Assembly: GCA_021234155.1 (NCBI GenBank)
Contig: JAJEKV010000028.1
Span: forward strand, 13,530,134 to 13,594,133
Source of the DNA: Isoetes taiwanensis
Lineage: Eukaryota; Streptophyta; Lycopodiopsida; Isoetales; Isoetaceae
Reading direction: 5' to 3'
Length of the DNA: 64,000 nucleotides
This document shows, piece after piece, positions 54,675 to 64,000 of this stretch (positions are counted from its first letter, which is position 1; each line of letters opens with the position of its first letter). The translations under genes and the position numbers were made by a program. The notes beneath the pieces are model-generated. The model did no database searches and was not told the DNA's origin. It saw only the letters and a program-made list of their open reading frames with translations.

Positions 54675-55622
54675 TTAGGCTTTGCCACAAAGCTGAGAAG
54701 ATATCTGTTGTATCTCACCTGTCCAAGACATTTGTTGCATCCTTGTTTCCAACGCTGCCTTGTAATTGTCCCTTTTCTTATGATCCAGTTTAAGTTTTGG
54801 TGACCATGTTTTTGTCAGCAACTCTTCCTGCATATATCCTTCTATTTCAAAGACCAAGGGAACGTGATCTGATTCTATCACCTTGTTTCCAAGTTGGAAA
54901 TTATATACTCCATCTATCTCTGATGTTAGCAAGTAATCAACCGTGCTTTCTCCCATATGGTTTAAGCATGTTGATCTGCTAGTGTTGCAGAATTTGTTGA
55001 TGCCATTCAGAATTTTAAGTCCACATACTGTGCCAAATTCCACTAAATAGTCCCCCATGGCATTCTTAACACTATCAACTGATTTTCTTTCGTATTCCGT
55101 TGCAATTTCCTCTTCTAAAAGTATATCTCCATCATTCACATATTAGACTGTTTGTTTTCCTTTTGTTCTGGCATTAAAATCCCCAACCACAGTTACATAG
55201 CCTTGCTCTTTAAATTGTAGAACATCCTTTGTGAGCTCATGTAGAGGTTTTTCGGAATCAAACTCTCTATTATGATACACAGACATAGAAAGCGGAGCAA
55301 AATAGCATGATGCTAAGTACCACATTTTGTATTTCGTTTTAATCTGGAGCCATATGTATTGGTTGGCAGCATGTTTCTTTTTCATTGATATGTCTCGCTG
55401 GAGATGATGCTTTACATAAACTGCTAGACCTCCAAATCCCCTGCCTACCCCTGGCTCTTTCCAATTCCAGCAAGAATCTAGCAGTTGAAATCCATGTATT
55501 TCTGGCAGATGTTTACTCTGGTGTTCCCAAGTTTCAGAGAGGAGCAACAGATCAACAGTATTCCATGTGTCATGCAGTGCATCTACTTTTGCTTGGTTGA
55601 GACCATGGATGTTCCATGCCAT
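54675..55622 (-). pseudogene. LINE endonuclease, one stop
   Basis: It starts MAWNIHGLNQAKVDAL (catalytic Asn), then LLLLSETWEHQSKHLPE and GRGFGGLAVYVK. Next come WYLASCYFAPLS and VTVVGDFNARTKGKQTV, a TAG near 55142, then GESTVDYLLTS and IESDHVPLVFEIEG, the SDH catalytic motif. All main APE motifs are present in order, and apart from the single stop the frame is continuous across 54675-55622. It would nick target DNA to prime reverse transcription. Confidence 0.88.
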
Positions 55623-55643
55623 GATCTTTAGGGTCCGTATTCC

Positions 55644-56297
55644 CTATTTCCTTCTCTTGTTTGTGACTACAACTTTCCCGCTTCTATCTAGAAATGCCAT
55701 GAAACCTTCATCTCTAGCAGTTCTAACCTTTGCCCATTCAACCTTTCTGATCTCCTGTTGTGCTGGTGTTAGATCCTGGTCTAACCAAATCTTATGCCCT
55801 TTTAGAGCGGCTCTATTGTGCATGACCCGATCTTTAGCCTCGGTGCTTCGAAATGTAACCAAGATGGGTCTGTATCCCCCTGGTTTACCAATGCGTCTGC
55901 TCTGAACTACTTGGGGTTCATGCAGTTTCATAGTGTCTTTGAAAAAGTCTTCCACAATTTGGTTGATATCTTCACTTTCATGTTCAGCAATTCCAGATAT
56001 TTTCAAATTGCTTGCTCTTGCCTGAATCTGTTGTTTTTCTGCCATAATTCGTTCTTGATTTTCTGCCATCAGAGCTGGGAGTCTTGATTCCAAACTAGTC
56101 ATGGTTTCTGCTATCAAAACTGGGATTGTTGATTCTAGAGTCGAATCCTGCAATATTGGCTTTGGTTTTGTGATCAGAGCTTGGAGTTCCATGTTTTGGG
56201 CTGCTAAGTCACGATTCTGTTCACTCAAGGCTTTATTTTGTTCAATCACAACTTCTACTAATTTATTCAGTTCTCTAATTTCTTGCCATAAAACCAT
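55644..56297 (-). CDS. LINE ORF1 RNA-binding protein, intact frame
   Basis: A 217-codon frame. Residues about 5-60 form a coiled coil (IRELNKLVEVVIEQNKALSE), which would trimerise the protein. An RRM-like domain follows from about residue 95 (ASNLKISGIAEHESEDIN, PILVTFRSTEAKDRVM). A basic C-terminal domain follows (HKIWLDQDLTPAQQEIRK, ending VVTNKRRK). This is the L1 ORF1p layout (Transposase_22 family). It lies 21 bases upstream of the endonuclease ORF, as in bicistronic L1 RNAs. The ATG at 56297 is the first in the frame. It is open and undamaged, although its element lacks RT. Confidence 0.82.
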   Translation of the reverse strand: MVLWQEIRELNKLVEVVIEQNKALSEQNRDLAAQNMELQALITKPKPILQDSTLESTIPVLIAETMTSLESRLPALMAENQERIMAEKQQIQARASNLKISGIAEHESEDINQIVEDFFKDTMKLHEPQVVQSRRIGKPGGYRPILVTFRSTEAKDRVMHNRAALKGHKIWLDQDLTPAQQEIRKVEWAKVRTARDEGFMAFLDRSGKVVVTNKRRK

Positions 56298-56300
56298 TGG

Positions 56301-56697
56301 TTAATGCAAATGGGTTTGGTTCAAATGGGTTTGGTTAATTCTATGGTTATCTAAATCTAATGGTCATCTAATTCTATGATTATCCACTTCAAGCAACCAT
56401 TAGTTAATTTTAATGGTTAAATTTAATGGTTAAAATTCAATGGTATCAAAATCGATCCAATGGTCTTAAATTTAATTCTCAGCCTAATCATCTCACATAA
56501 CATCAACAAGGTGGATATATAAATATATTGATTTCAGTTTAATATGGATATACAACCCGTATACAAAATTGAACCAAGTACAAAATTGGAGGATGCTTAG
56601 CAGACAAAATTGCATCCCATCTTCAATAACTTAAATCACTTCATAGGTATGATAGCATATTAGAAGATTAGAAGTTCCCACAGTCAGAAGATACAAC
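56301..56697. other. Simple-sequence stretch
   Basis: Variants of TTAATGGTTAAA/TTCTATGGTTATC recur between 56305 and 56470. This could be the 5' untranslated region of the LINE. The rest is the 3' flank of gene C. Confidence 0.5.
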
Positions 56698-58734
56698 TTA
56701 ATTTTTTTCTTTTTTAAACCTTTGCAGCATATATGACTCTGCAAGAGTCAGTCCATTTTCCTCCTCGTTGTCTGGAGAAGAAATAACATCTTCCTTTTGG
56801 ACAATGTCGTTGCTTTTAACTGATATAAAAAAGGAAACACATCAGAAAACATAATCAAACAATAATAGGACGATATTGGAATCAGCAACCACACATTCTC
56901 TCACTTACCAATGTTCAACATTTCAGCACCAGCATCATGAACATCAGCTCCATCATGAACATCAGCACCAGGCAAATCCTTCATCAGGTTTCTTGGCATA
57001 ATTGTTGGCTCCCCCAACTCCTTAAGGTCTGCTGCTATTGAAACAACTTTAAAGAGAAAGATTTAAAGTCAGCAGCCTAACTATCTAAGTAATGAAGGTC
57101 AAACATACAATACCTTTGGATTTGCTACTGAGTGGACTGCCAAAAGCTTCTTCACCTTCATCAGCACATAGTCCATCCATTAAGAATTGCATGTTGATGT
57201 CTTTCACAGCTGAAGAAGAACAAACAAGATCAACATAATATGAAACAAGAATAGCATCACAATATGAAACATCTCAAACTGACTGCTAAAAACACTCACC
57301 TTTATTTACTAGATGTTTGGGAGACTTTGGGCTCTGCTTAGCTTCATCTGCATCTGTCATAGTCAGTTAGAATCCAGCACTCAATAAGCACAAACTCAAT
57401 AAGCACAAACTTACTCTCAAGTTTTTTCTTTCTTGCACTCCTCGTCATGCGTTTCTTCATTGTTCTCTCAGGCACACTGTCATGTCCAGAGCTGCTACCT
57501 TCTTCATCAATTATAAATTTTCTTTTTTGGATCTTACCACTCTTGGGTTCATCAGTTTCTGTTTCTTCCCCAGACTCTTGCTCATCATGGCTACCATCAT
57601 CCTCATGAGCACTTGTCTGATCACTCATAAGCCCAAGCTCAACCAAAAGTGCGAATAATCGATTCATCACCGCACCTAAACACCGCATGCTATCCAAAGA
57701 AGCAGACGAAAAGCAAGCTAAGTGCCACTTATAGTCGCACTTCATTTGAACATGCATGGTGTATTCATCACTAAAATCAAGGCCACACAAGACACAAGCT
57801 TCTTGAAGTAGAAGATAGAGGAAAGTTATAAATACCCATGTTGATGTTGATGGCCTGAAATTTCTTATTATTACAGAGTACGTAAATTTGAGTTGCTTTT
57901 GAATGCCACTTTTCAATACTTACATCAAATCTTTGCTATATCTCGTTTTGAAGATTGAAACCTCATCAACCAAAGAGTTGTACTTGCCCTTATCTATGCT
58001 CAAGCAGTGCGGGGGGAGAAGACCCTTTAACAAGTCCTCCTCTGTCTTCAAATATGCAATTTGTCTTACGATATTCAGCATCATCCGCAAAATCTCGTTT
58101 CAAGTCACATCACGAATTTGTATTTCTCTCGCAGCGAGAATCGCGCTGTCTGTTGCACACAACTTCAGAAGCAGCCAGGCCGCCTTCCATCCTCAACACC
58201 TCTTCTTCAACTTTGATTAGCATGTTCATAGCCTCACCCTTCATTTCCCTGAGCTTTCTTACCCAGCCCATCACAATCTGAATGTTCTTCTCAAAAGTAT
58301 TGACAGTCCTTGTGCGAGTCTGCAGCAAAAGAAGCCCAGTTCACTAAAAACTCCTTTGGGTTTGCAAGAGCCTTGTTGGTGTGCTGCCATGCGAAAGCTC
58401 TTGCAAATTGAGTTCGAACTTCGTGATTAACCAGCTTCTTCTGGTATACCTTGTTAATCAAATCTGTCAATTCAGCCCTGAAACCTGGTTGGACGTCCTT
58501 GATCTTCATTTTTCCACATTCAAGGGGACACTTCCAAACCTGTAATCATTCTGTTTCCGAAACATCTTCCGGCTTCAACTGCTTGGGCTTCTTTCCCACC
58601 GAAGGCAGACCACGGCAAGTAGCGAATTCACGCTCTGTCCTAGCAACCGGCAACTGCAAATAAAATGTAAAAGCTTTAAATTAACTCAGAGCGAAAAACC
58701 TCAATATTGTTACCTGTTTCGAAGCTGGCTCCAT
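56698..58734 (-). CDS. Gene C: multi-exon gene with a zinc-binding segment and basic C-terminal region
   Basis: Exon 1 is 58734-58714 (MEPASKQ, then GTAACA). Exon 2 probably starts after TTACAG at 58539 (VWKCPLECGKMKIKDVQPGF), which avoids a TGA that is met if the earlier TTTGCAG acceptor near 58655 is used. Then follow RTRTVNTFEKNIQIVMGWVR (58320-58110), NEILRMMLNIVRQIAYLK...KTRYSKDL (about 58098-57926, then GTAAGT), and EACVLCGLDFSDEYTMHVQ...CDYKWHLACF (about 57810-57700), a Cys-x2-Cys...His...Cys set like a PHD/RING finger. An acidic stretch and KKRMTRSARKKK, a likely nuclear signal, come next. Small GT-AG exons follow at about 57208-57113, 57048-56910 and 56822-56698 (ends YMLQRFKKEKN). 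The joins around 58290-58330 are not resolved. It may be a nuclear chromatin-associated protein; that is inference. Confidence 0.5.
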
Positions 58735-59512
58735 CGCTTGAATTAGACGGAACGAAAAAGAGCTTGAAGAGTGAAAAAGAGCTTGAAAGGGCGCACTGTT
58801 CCGGCAGAGCCAAAGAGCTTGAAGTTTCGAAAAAATTGGGAAGCTTGGGAGGAATCCGACCCTAAATCATTTGGCGCGCATTCCGGAGCTCGTAAGCCCC
58901 CTTCATCATGACCGTCGCCAGACTTCATTACGCCCGTCGCCAGACTTCATTACACCCGTACGGCCTGTCTCGCGAAAAAAAGTAGCGCTGAGATAAGGTG
59001 CTTACGATGTGCTGAGATTTCGCTTTTTTGTACACCACCAATAAAAAATGACCCTGTAATGCTCACACCAAAATAGCTGATTATCAAAATTCAAAAATGC
59101 AAAGGTGATTCTCAAGCCGAAGGAACGATTTTCAAGCAAGCTATACTTCTTCAGAACCAAGATGAAAATTTGTGTTTGTCATATCTGTACCTATCTTTTA
59201 TTAATGTACTTAACTACTACTAAGTGCGAAATTTTGAGCATAAAGTTTGGGTATATCTTCCCAAATTTTCTACATTAGAGAAAGGTTTACTTGGCTCTCA
59301 CATTCCTTATAAAGCAATGTTTTCTCTACTAAAATCCACCCGTTAAACGCAAAGTTAATATATTAATGATATTGTAATTAGACAAATTCAACAATAAAAA
59401 AATTTGCATAAGCAAATCATGTCCATTCTTGCAAGCGTCAACATGCATTAATGGGGTGGTTTGTGTCATTAATTGTGTCAATTTTTAGCCTAAAATTGAA
59501 ACTCAAAATTTT
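58735..59512. other. Upstream flank of gene C and AT-rich sequence
   Basis: The proximal part repeats GAGCTTGAA (58755-58825) and CGCCAGACTTCATTACGCCCGT (58914-58958, twice). Beyond 59000 nothing is recognised. Confidence 0.45.
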
Positions 59513-59831
59513 TCAATAAGTGACATAATAGGTATCATACACTGGTGACACTAAAGTATTGTCACCGATACTATCACATATAGTGTCAGTGTCAACCTCA
59601 TCTATAATGTCACATATAATATCAACTATATCATCAAAGGCTTCTTCACTCACTACGTCATCTATAACATCAACCATAATATCACTATTACGGCTAGTGG
59701 TAGAGTCGCCCATAGAATCACCTGTAATAGCTAGTATAGTTTCACATATAACGTCATGTTTATTGTCACATACCATGTCATTAATAACACCACCCGTAAT
59801 GTTGAAGTTATTGTCACAAATAAAACCATGA
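59513..59831. repeat. Degenerate 15-bp repeat tract
   Basis: Words such as TCACATATAATATCA, TCATCTATAATGTCA and TCACCTGTAATAGCT recur with a spacing that is mostly a multiple of 15 bases. Long frames are open on both strands (59559-59831 plus, 59513-59776 minus) because the unit length is divisible by three; I do not take them for genes. Confidence 0.6.
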
Positions 59832-60055
59832 ATATTGTCATCTCTAGTATCATAACATTGTAAATTGTGCAGTCTATTTTTTCAATAGTAACCTCATGCT
59901 AATAATAACATTTTGTCAATAATAATTTCATATGCTAACAATCACATTTGTATTCTCCAATGCCACTATTTATGTCACTTAGAAAATAATATATGCCATT
60001 GTTTCAACAACAAAATTGTATTCCTTTTTCTTTAATATAGTTTTATGAACTTGGA

Positions 60056-60498
60056 TCATAGAAGACATAATGAATCTTCCACATCAGCAGTTAGGATTCT
60101 GTGTTTAATAAAAACAAAAACCACCATCAAAAGCGATTGCAATATTACACCATCAAAGTCGAGATAATTTTTTATCAAAGTTAAACCATTGCCATAAACC
60201 ACATCCTGTTTCAACAGTTCCTGCACCTTGTACTGAATCTCAATGTGGGATTTAATCCCATGAAACCATTGCTTCATAAAGCAACCACTGGAAGCTGCTG
60301 TAAAACAGGATCTCAAAACAAGAACCAAACACACTGATTTACCATGATGAACCACAACAGAAACATAGTATCAGGTATCCTTGGCCACACAAGAAGCATT
60401 ATCTTTGTCATAAGGTTTACACAAAAGTACACAATAAATTCCACTGTCACAAGCAAGGTATGGTTGGGAGACTTCCGCAGCGAGTCAAAATTTAACAA
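60056..60498 (-). pseudogene. Possible frameshifted ORF of unknown family
   Basis: Two overlapping minus frames (60498-60313 and 60355-60056) can be read as one protein with a shift near 60360: LRKSPNHTLLVTVEFIVYFC, then GKSVCLVLVLRSCFTAASSG and LLKQDVVYGNGLTLIKNYLD. It is unrecognised and may be chance. Confidence 0.2.
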
Positions 60499-60872
60499 AT
60501 AAGTATAGCCTCAAATGGGTTGTTCATAAGACTCCAAACACTACAACCCCAACATTTGCTCCACGACTGAAAACAACAGTAAAAACAAAATAGGGATTGT
60601 TTTTTTGAAGATTTGAAAAAAACTTACACGTAGTTATATGGAGTGTGGTTTTTCAAGGAAGGATGTGTTGTTTTCTCAGGCGGTATAGTATTTTGAATGG
60701 GTGCTTTTTTAAGGTGGTGTTTTTTAAGGTAGTGTTTTTTTGAGGTGTGGTTTTTTATGGTTTTCTAAGAATCCATGTATGACCAAGTTGTCCACATGCG
60801 ATTACTACCACAAAATGGCGGCATAAAATAGCTGTATGCATGCTTGACACACTCACTAGCATTTTACTTTAC
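60499..60872. other. Non-coding stretch with a G/T-rich tract
   Basis: Repeated GGTGTTTTTTAAGGT-like words occur at 60650-60760. No gene is seen. Confidence 0.5.
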
Positions 60873-60918
60873 GTGCGCGCGCGCGCGCGCGCGTGCGTGC
60901 GTGCGTGCGTGCGTGTGT
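60873..60918. repeat. (GC)n-(GTGC)n microsatellite
   Basis: An alternating purine-pyrimidine run: about nine GC units, then about six GTGC units. It is a sequence type prone to Z-DNA and slippage. It lies 120 bp before the minisatellite. Confidence 0.9.
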
Positions 60919-61035
60919 AGAGCGTGAAACTTGAAGACATCCATTACTTGGCAACTTGTAGAAGACACATTGATATGAAGAACAAAAAATAGACACTGGT
61001 TTGGCATCATATAGGCATTTCTTGAAGGACTCAAA

Positions 61036-63475
61036 CATGCCATACCCACTCCAACATGCCACGTGGACTCCAACATGCCAAGGTGGCTCAAACATGCCAT
61101 GTGGGCTCCAACATGCCACCTAGGCTCCAACATGCCAAGGTGGCCCAAACATGCCAAGGTGGCTCAAACATGCCACGTGGGCTTCCAACATGCCACCTAG
61201 ACTCAAACATGCCAAGGTGGCGCTCCATATGCCACCTAGTCTCCAACATGCCAGGGTGGCTCAAACATGTCACCTATGCTCCAACATGCCACCTAGGCTC
61301 AAACATACCAAGGTAGCTCAAGCACGCCACCTAGGCTCCAACAAGCCAAGGTGGCTCACAACATGCCACCTAGGCTCCAACATGCTAAGGTGGCTCAAAT
61401 GTGCCACCTAGGCTCCGACATGCCACCTAGGCTCAAACATGCCAAGGTAGCTCAAACATGCCACGCGGGCTCCAACATGCCACCTAGACTCAAACATACC
61501 AAGATGGCTCAAAAATGCCACGCTGGCTCCAACATGCCACCTAGGCTCCAACATGCCAAGGTGACTCAAACATGCGACCTAGGCTCCAACATGCCAAGGT
61601 GGCTCAAACATGCCACGTGGGCTCCAACATGCCACTAAAGCTCTAACGCATCAAGGTGGCTCCAACATGCCACCTAGGCTCTAACATGCCACCTAAGCTC
61701 AAACATGCCACGTTGGCTCCAACATGCCAAGTTGGCTCAAACATGCCACGTGGGCTGCAACATGCCACCGAGGCTCCAACATGCCAAGGTGGCTCAAACA
61801 TGTCACCCAAACCTCCAACATGCCACCTAGGCTCAAACATGCCACATAGGCTCCAACATGCCACCTAGGCTCCAACATGCCAAGGTGGCTCACAACATGC
61901 CACCTAGGCTCCAACATGCCAAGGTGGCTCACAACATGCCACCTAGGCTCCAATATGCCAAGGTGGTTCAAACGTGGCCACGTAGGCTCCAACATGCCAA
62001 GGTGGTTCAAATATGCCAAAGTGGCTCAAACATGCCATGCGGGCCACCTAGACTCCAACATGTCACCTAGACTCAAACATGCCATGCAGGCTCCAACATG
62101 CCACCTAGGCTCGAACATGCCAAGGTGGCTCAACATGCCACGTGGGCTCCAAGATGCCACCTAGGCTACCAAGGTAGCTCAAACATGCCACCTAGGCTCC
62201 AACATGCCACCTAGGCTACCAAGGTAGCTCAAACATGCCACCTAGACTCAAACATGCCAAGGTGGTTCAAACATGCCATCTAGGCTCCAACATGCCACCT
62301 AGGCTTAAACATGCCAAGGTGGCTCAAACATGCCAAGGTGGCTCAAACATGCCAAGGTGGCTCAAATATGCCATGCAGGCTCCAAGGCCACTTAGGCTCC
62401 AACATGCCAAGGTGGCTCAAACATGCCAAGGTGGCTCAAACATGGCACGTGGGCTCCAACATGTCACCTAGGCTCCAACATGCCAAGGTGGCTCAAACAT
62501 GCCACCTAGGCTCCAATATGCCACCTAGGCTCAAACATGCCAAGGTGGCTCAAACATGCCACGTGTGCTCCAACATGCCACCTAGGCTCCAACATGCCAA
62601 AGTGACTCAAACATGCCAAGGTGCTCAAACATGCCACCTACGGTCCAGATGCCACCTAGTCTCAAACATACCACGTGTGCTCCAATATGCCACCTAGGTT
62701 CCAACATACAAAGGTGGCTCAAACATGCCACCTAGGCTCCAACATACCACCGAGGCTCCAACATGCCAAGGTGGCTCCAACATGATGCCACCTAGGTTCC
62801 AACATACCAAGGTGGTTCAAACATGCCACGTGGGCTCCAACATGCCACCTTGGCTCCAACATGCCAAGTTTGGCTCAAACATGCCACCTAGGCTCCAACA
62901 TGCCACCTAGCCTCAAACATGCCAAGGTGGCTCCAACATGCCAAGGTGGCTCAAACATGCCACGTGGGCTCCAACATGCCACCTTGGCTCCAACATGCCA
63001 AGTTTGGCTCAAACATGCCACCTAGGTTCCAACTTGCCACCTAGGCTCAAACATGCCAAGATGGCTCAAACATGCCACCTAGGCTCCAACATGCTATGGT
63101 GGCTCAAATATGCCAAGGTGGATCCAACATGCCACCTAGGCTCCAACATGCCAAGGTGGCTCAAACATGCCACATGGGCTCAAACATGCCACTTAGGCTC
63201 AAACATGCCAAGGTGGCTCAAACATGCCAATTGGGCTCCAACATGCCACCTAGGCTCCAACAAATGCCAAGGTAGCTCAAACATGCCACCTAGGCTCAAA
63301 CATGCCAAGGTGGCTCAAACGTGCCACGTGTGCTCCAACATGCCACCTAGGCTCCAACATGCCAAAGTGGCTCAAAACATGCCAAGGTGCCCAAACATGC
63401 CATCTAGGCTCCAACATGCCACCTAGTCTCAAACATGCCACGTGGTTTCTAACATGCCACCTAGACTCTAACATG
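61036..63475. repeat. 19-bp minisatellite array, about 2.4 kb
   Basis: About 128 units of a 19-bp consensus CTCMAACATGCCAMSTRGG. Three main variants differ in the second half: CCACCTAGG, CCAAGGTGG and CCACGTGGG (with a CACGTG G-box). The variants alternate without a strict higher-order period, and single units carry small indels. Because 19 is not divisible by three, every frame cycles through a 19-residue peptide, which explains the many overlapping ORFs on both strands; none is a gene. Confidence 0.95.
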
Positions 63476-64000
63476 CAAAGGTCTGCTATTGTTATTCTTC
63501 TATATCTTTTGAAGGATGTTACTGTATTATCCATACAAATAGAGGTCGAAGTTATATGGTTGCCAAAACAATTTTGACTGAAATCTTATTTCTCGACACG
63601 AAAAAATGCCAACAGAAAATATTCCTCTTGCATGCAAGAGGCCAACTCCCCAATGTCATGGACTATGGTCCATGTCACACCTTGCAAATGCAGGAAAACA
63701 CTTCCAAGTTTTAGTAGAATATTGTGTGCCCCAAATATATTGATTATGAGTTCTTCCTTTCTTAATACTTTGGACTTGAGATAAAGTCATATAGAGTTGC
63801 TCATGAAATAGGATTTGTAAATATAGACCAACCATTTACATTGTTTGGCCTTGTGCCTTGTTTGTTTGCATGGTAAAATTCGACAATGTAAAACTGCACC
63901 TATTGAATGAGAACCAGGTAAACTGGGGTAAATGTTACTAAAATCAATGGGTGCCTATAATTGCCAGATAAGTTTATAAAAACTTTCTAAGATGTTGGTC
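63476..64000. other. Non-coding stretch after the minisatellite
   Basis: Single-copy-looking AT-rich sequence; nothing is recognised. Confidence 0.4.

Larger units (their letters stand above)
54600..56300 (-). mobile_element. LINE 5' half: ORF1 and endonuclease
   Basis: On the minus strand an L1-type ORF1 (56297-55644) is followed by an APE endonuclease (55622-54675), with no reverse transcriptase. The sequence departs from the LINE near 54600. A 3' loss is unusual, because LINE insertions usually lose the 5' end; later deletion or rearrangement is implied. The endonuclease shares ETWEH, LPE, GRG-GGLA-YVK with the LINE at 37.3-37.9 kb, so the two are related families. Confidence 0.85.

Noticed and set aside
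61036-63475. Many overlapping ORFs (for example 61056-61316 and 62938-63426) as repeat proteins
   Set aside because: They arise because the 19-bp unit has no stop in several frames on both strands; no start context, no non-repeat coding sequence.
61036-63475. CRISPR-like array
   Set aside because: Units are contiguous 19-mers without unique spacers, in a plant-like genome with no cas genes.

Overview
The window is nuclear DNA of a eukaryote, almost certainly a land plant. It holds chromovirus-type Gypsy, Copia, L1-type LINE, hAT and MULE elements. Two LTR-element primer sites match the plant initiator-Met tRNA, GT-AG introns are visible, and a captured esterase fragment resembles the plant monoacylglycerol-lipase/caffeoylshikimate-esterase family. 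I cannot name the species. Several decayed gene families (a DDE-like family also known from animals, a Rep-like HUH fragment, a ParB-like plus DNA-methylase-like pseudogene) would fit a seed-free lineage such as a moss, lycophyte or fern, but that is only a hint. Most of the window is transposon sediment; confident host-like genes are few.

Layout. 1-2.9 kb: no clear gene. 2.9-6.1 kb (-): frameshifted, intron-containing DDE-like gene. 7.4-7.85 kb (-): Rep-type HUH endonuclease fragment cut off by a Gypsy LTR. 7.85-19.74 kb: one minus-strand chromovirus whose integrase gene was split by a Copia element (10607-17301, 5-bp target duplication CTTTT). That Copia was later rearranged, so 1 kb of Gypsy flank sits between a solo LTR and the Copia interior. 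19.74-23.76 kb: a minus-strand Copia relic split by a Gag-only LTR element (20075-23060). 24.1-25.5 kb: tandem duplications and two tRNA-derived SINE-like copies. 26.3-27.0 kb (-): gene A, a 227-codon ORF of unknown function. 28.2-29.1 kb: LINE 3' end. 29.4-31.35 kb: palindromic 32-bp repeats around a ParB-like/DNA-methylase-like pseudogene. 34.4-37.9 kb (-): a LINE with endonuclease and RT.

41.9-44.1 kb (+): gene B, an inverted paralogue of gene A with the same promoter, broken by a 1473-bp hAT-type element (8-bp target duplication GTATACGG) that carries esterase gene fragments with an intron still present. 44.25-45.48 kb: a second hAT-type element (8-bp duplication TCACTAAC). 46-50 kb: dispersed direct repeat, possible small genes, a coiled-coil ORF. 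50.88-51.66 kb: MULE-type element (9-bp duplication TATATTTTA). 51.7-53.3 kb (-): Copia RT/RNase H relic. 54.6-56.3 kb (-): LINE ORF1 plus endonuclease. 56.7-58.7 kb (-): gene C, multi-exon, with a zinc-binding segment and a basic C-terminal region. 61.0-63.5 kb: a 2.4-kb minisatellite of 19-bp units.

The genes do not form a pathway. The story is nested insertion: HUH relic cut by Gypsy, Gypsy cut by Copia; Copia relic cut by the Gag-only element; gene B cut by a gene-carrying hAT. Removing the inserts restores a continuous reading frame or reading register at the insertion point in the Copia, Gag-only and hAT cases.
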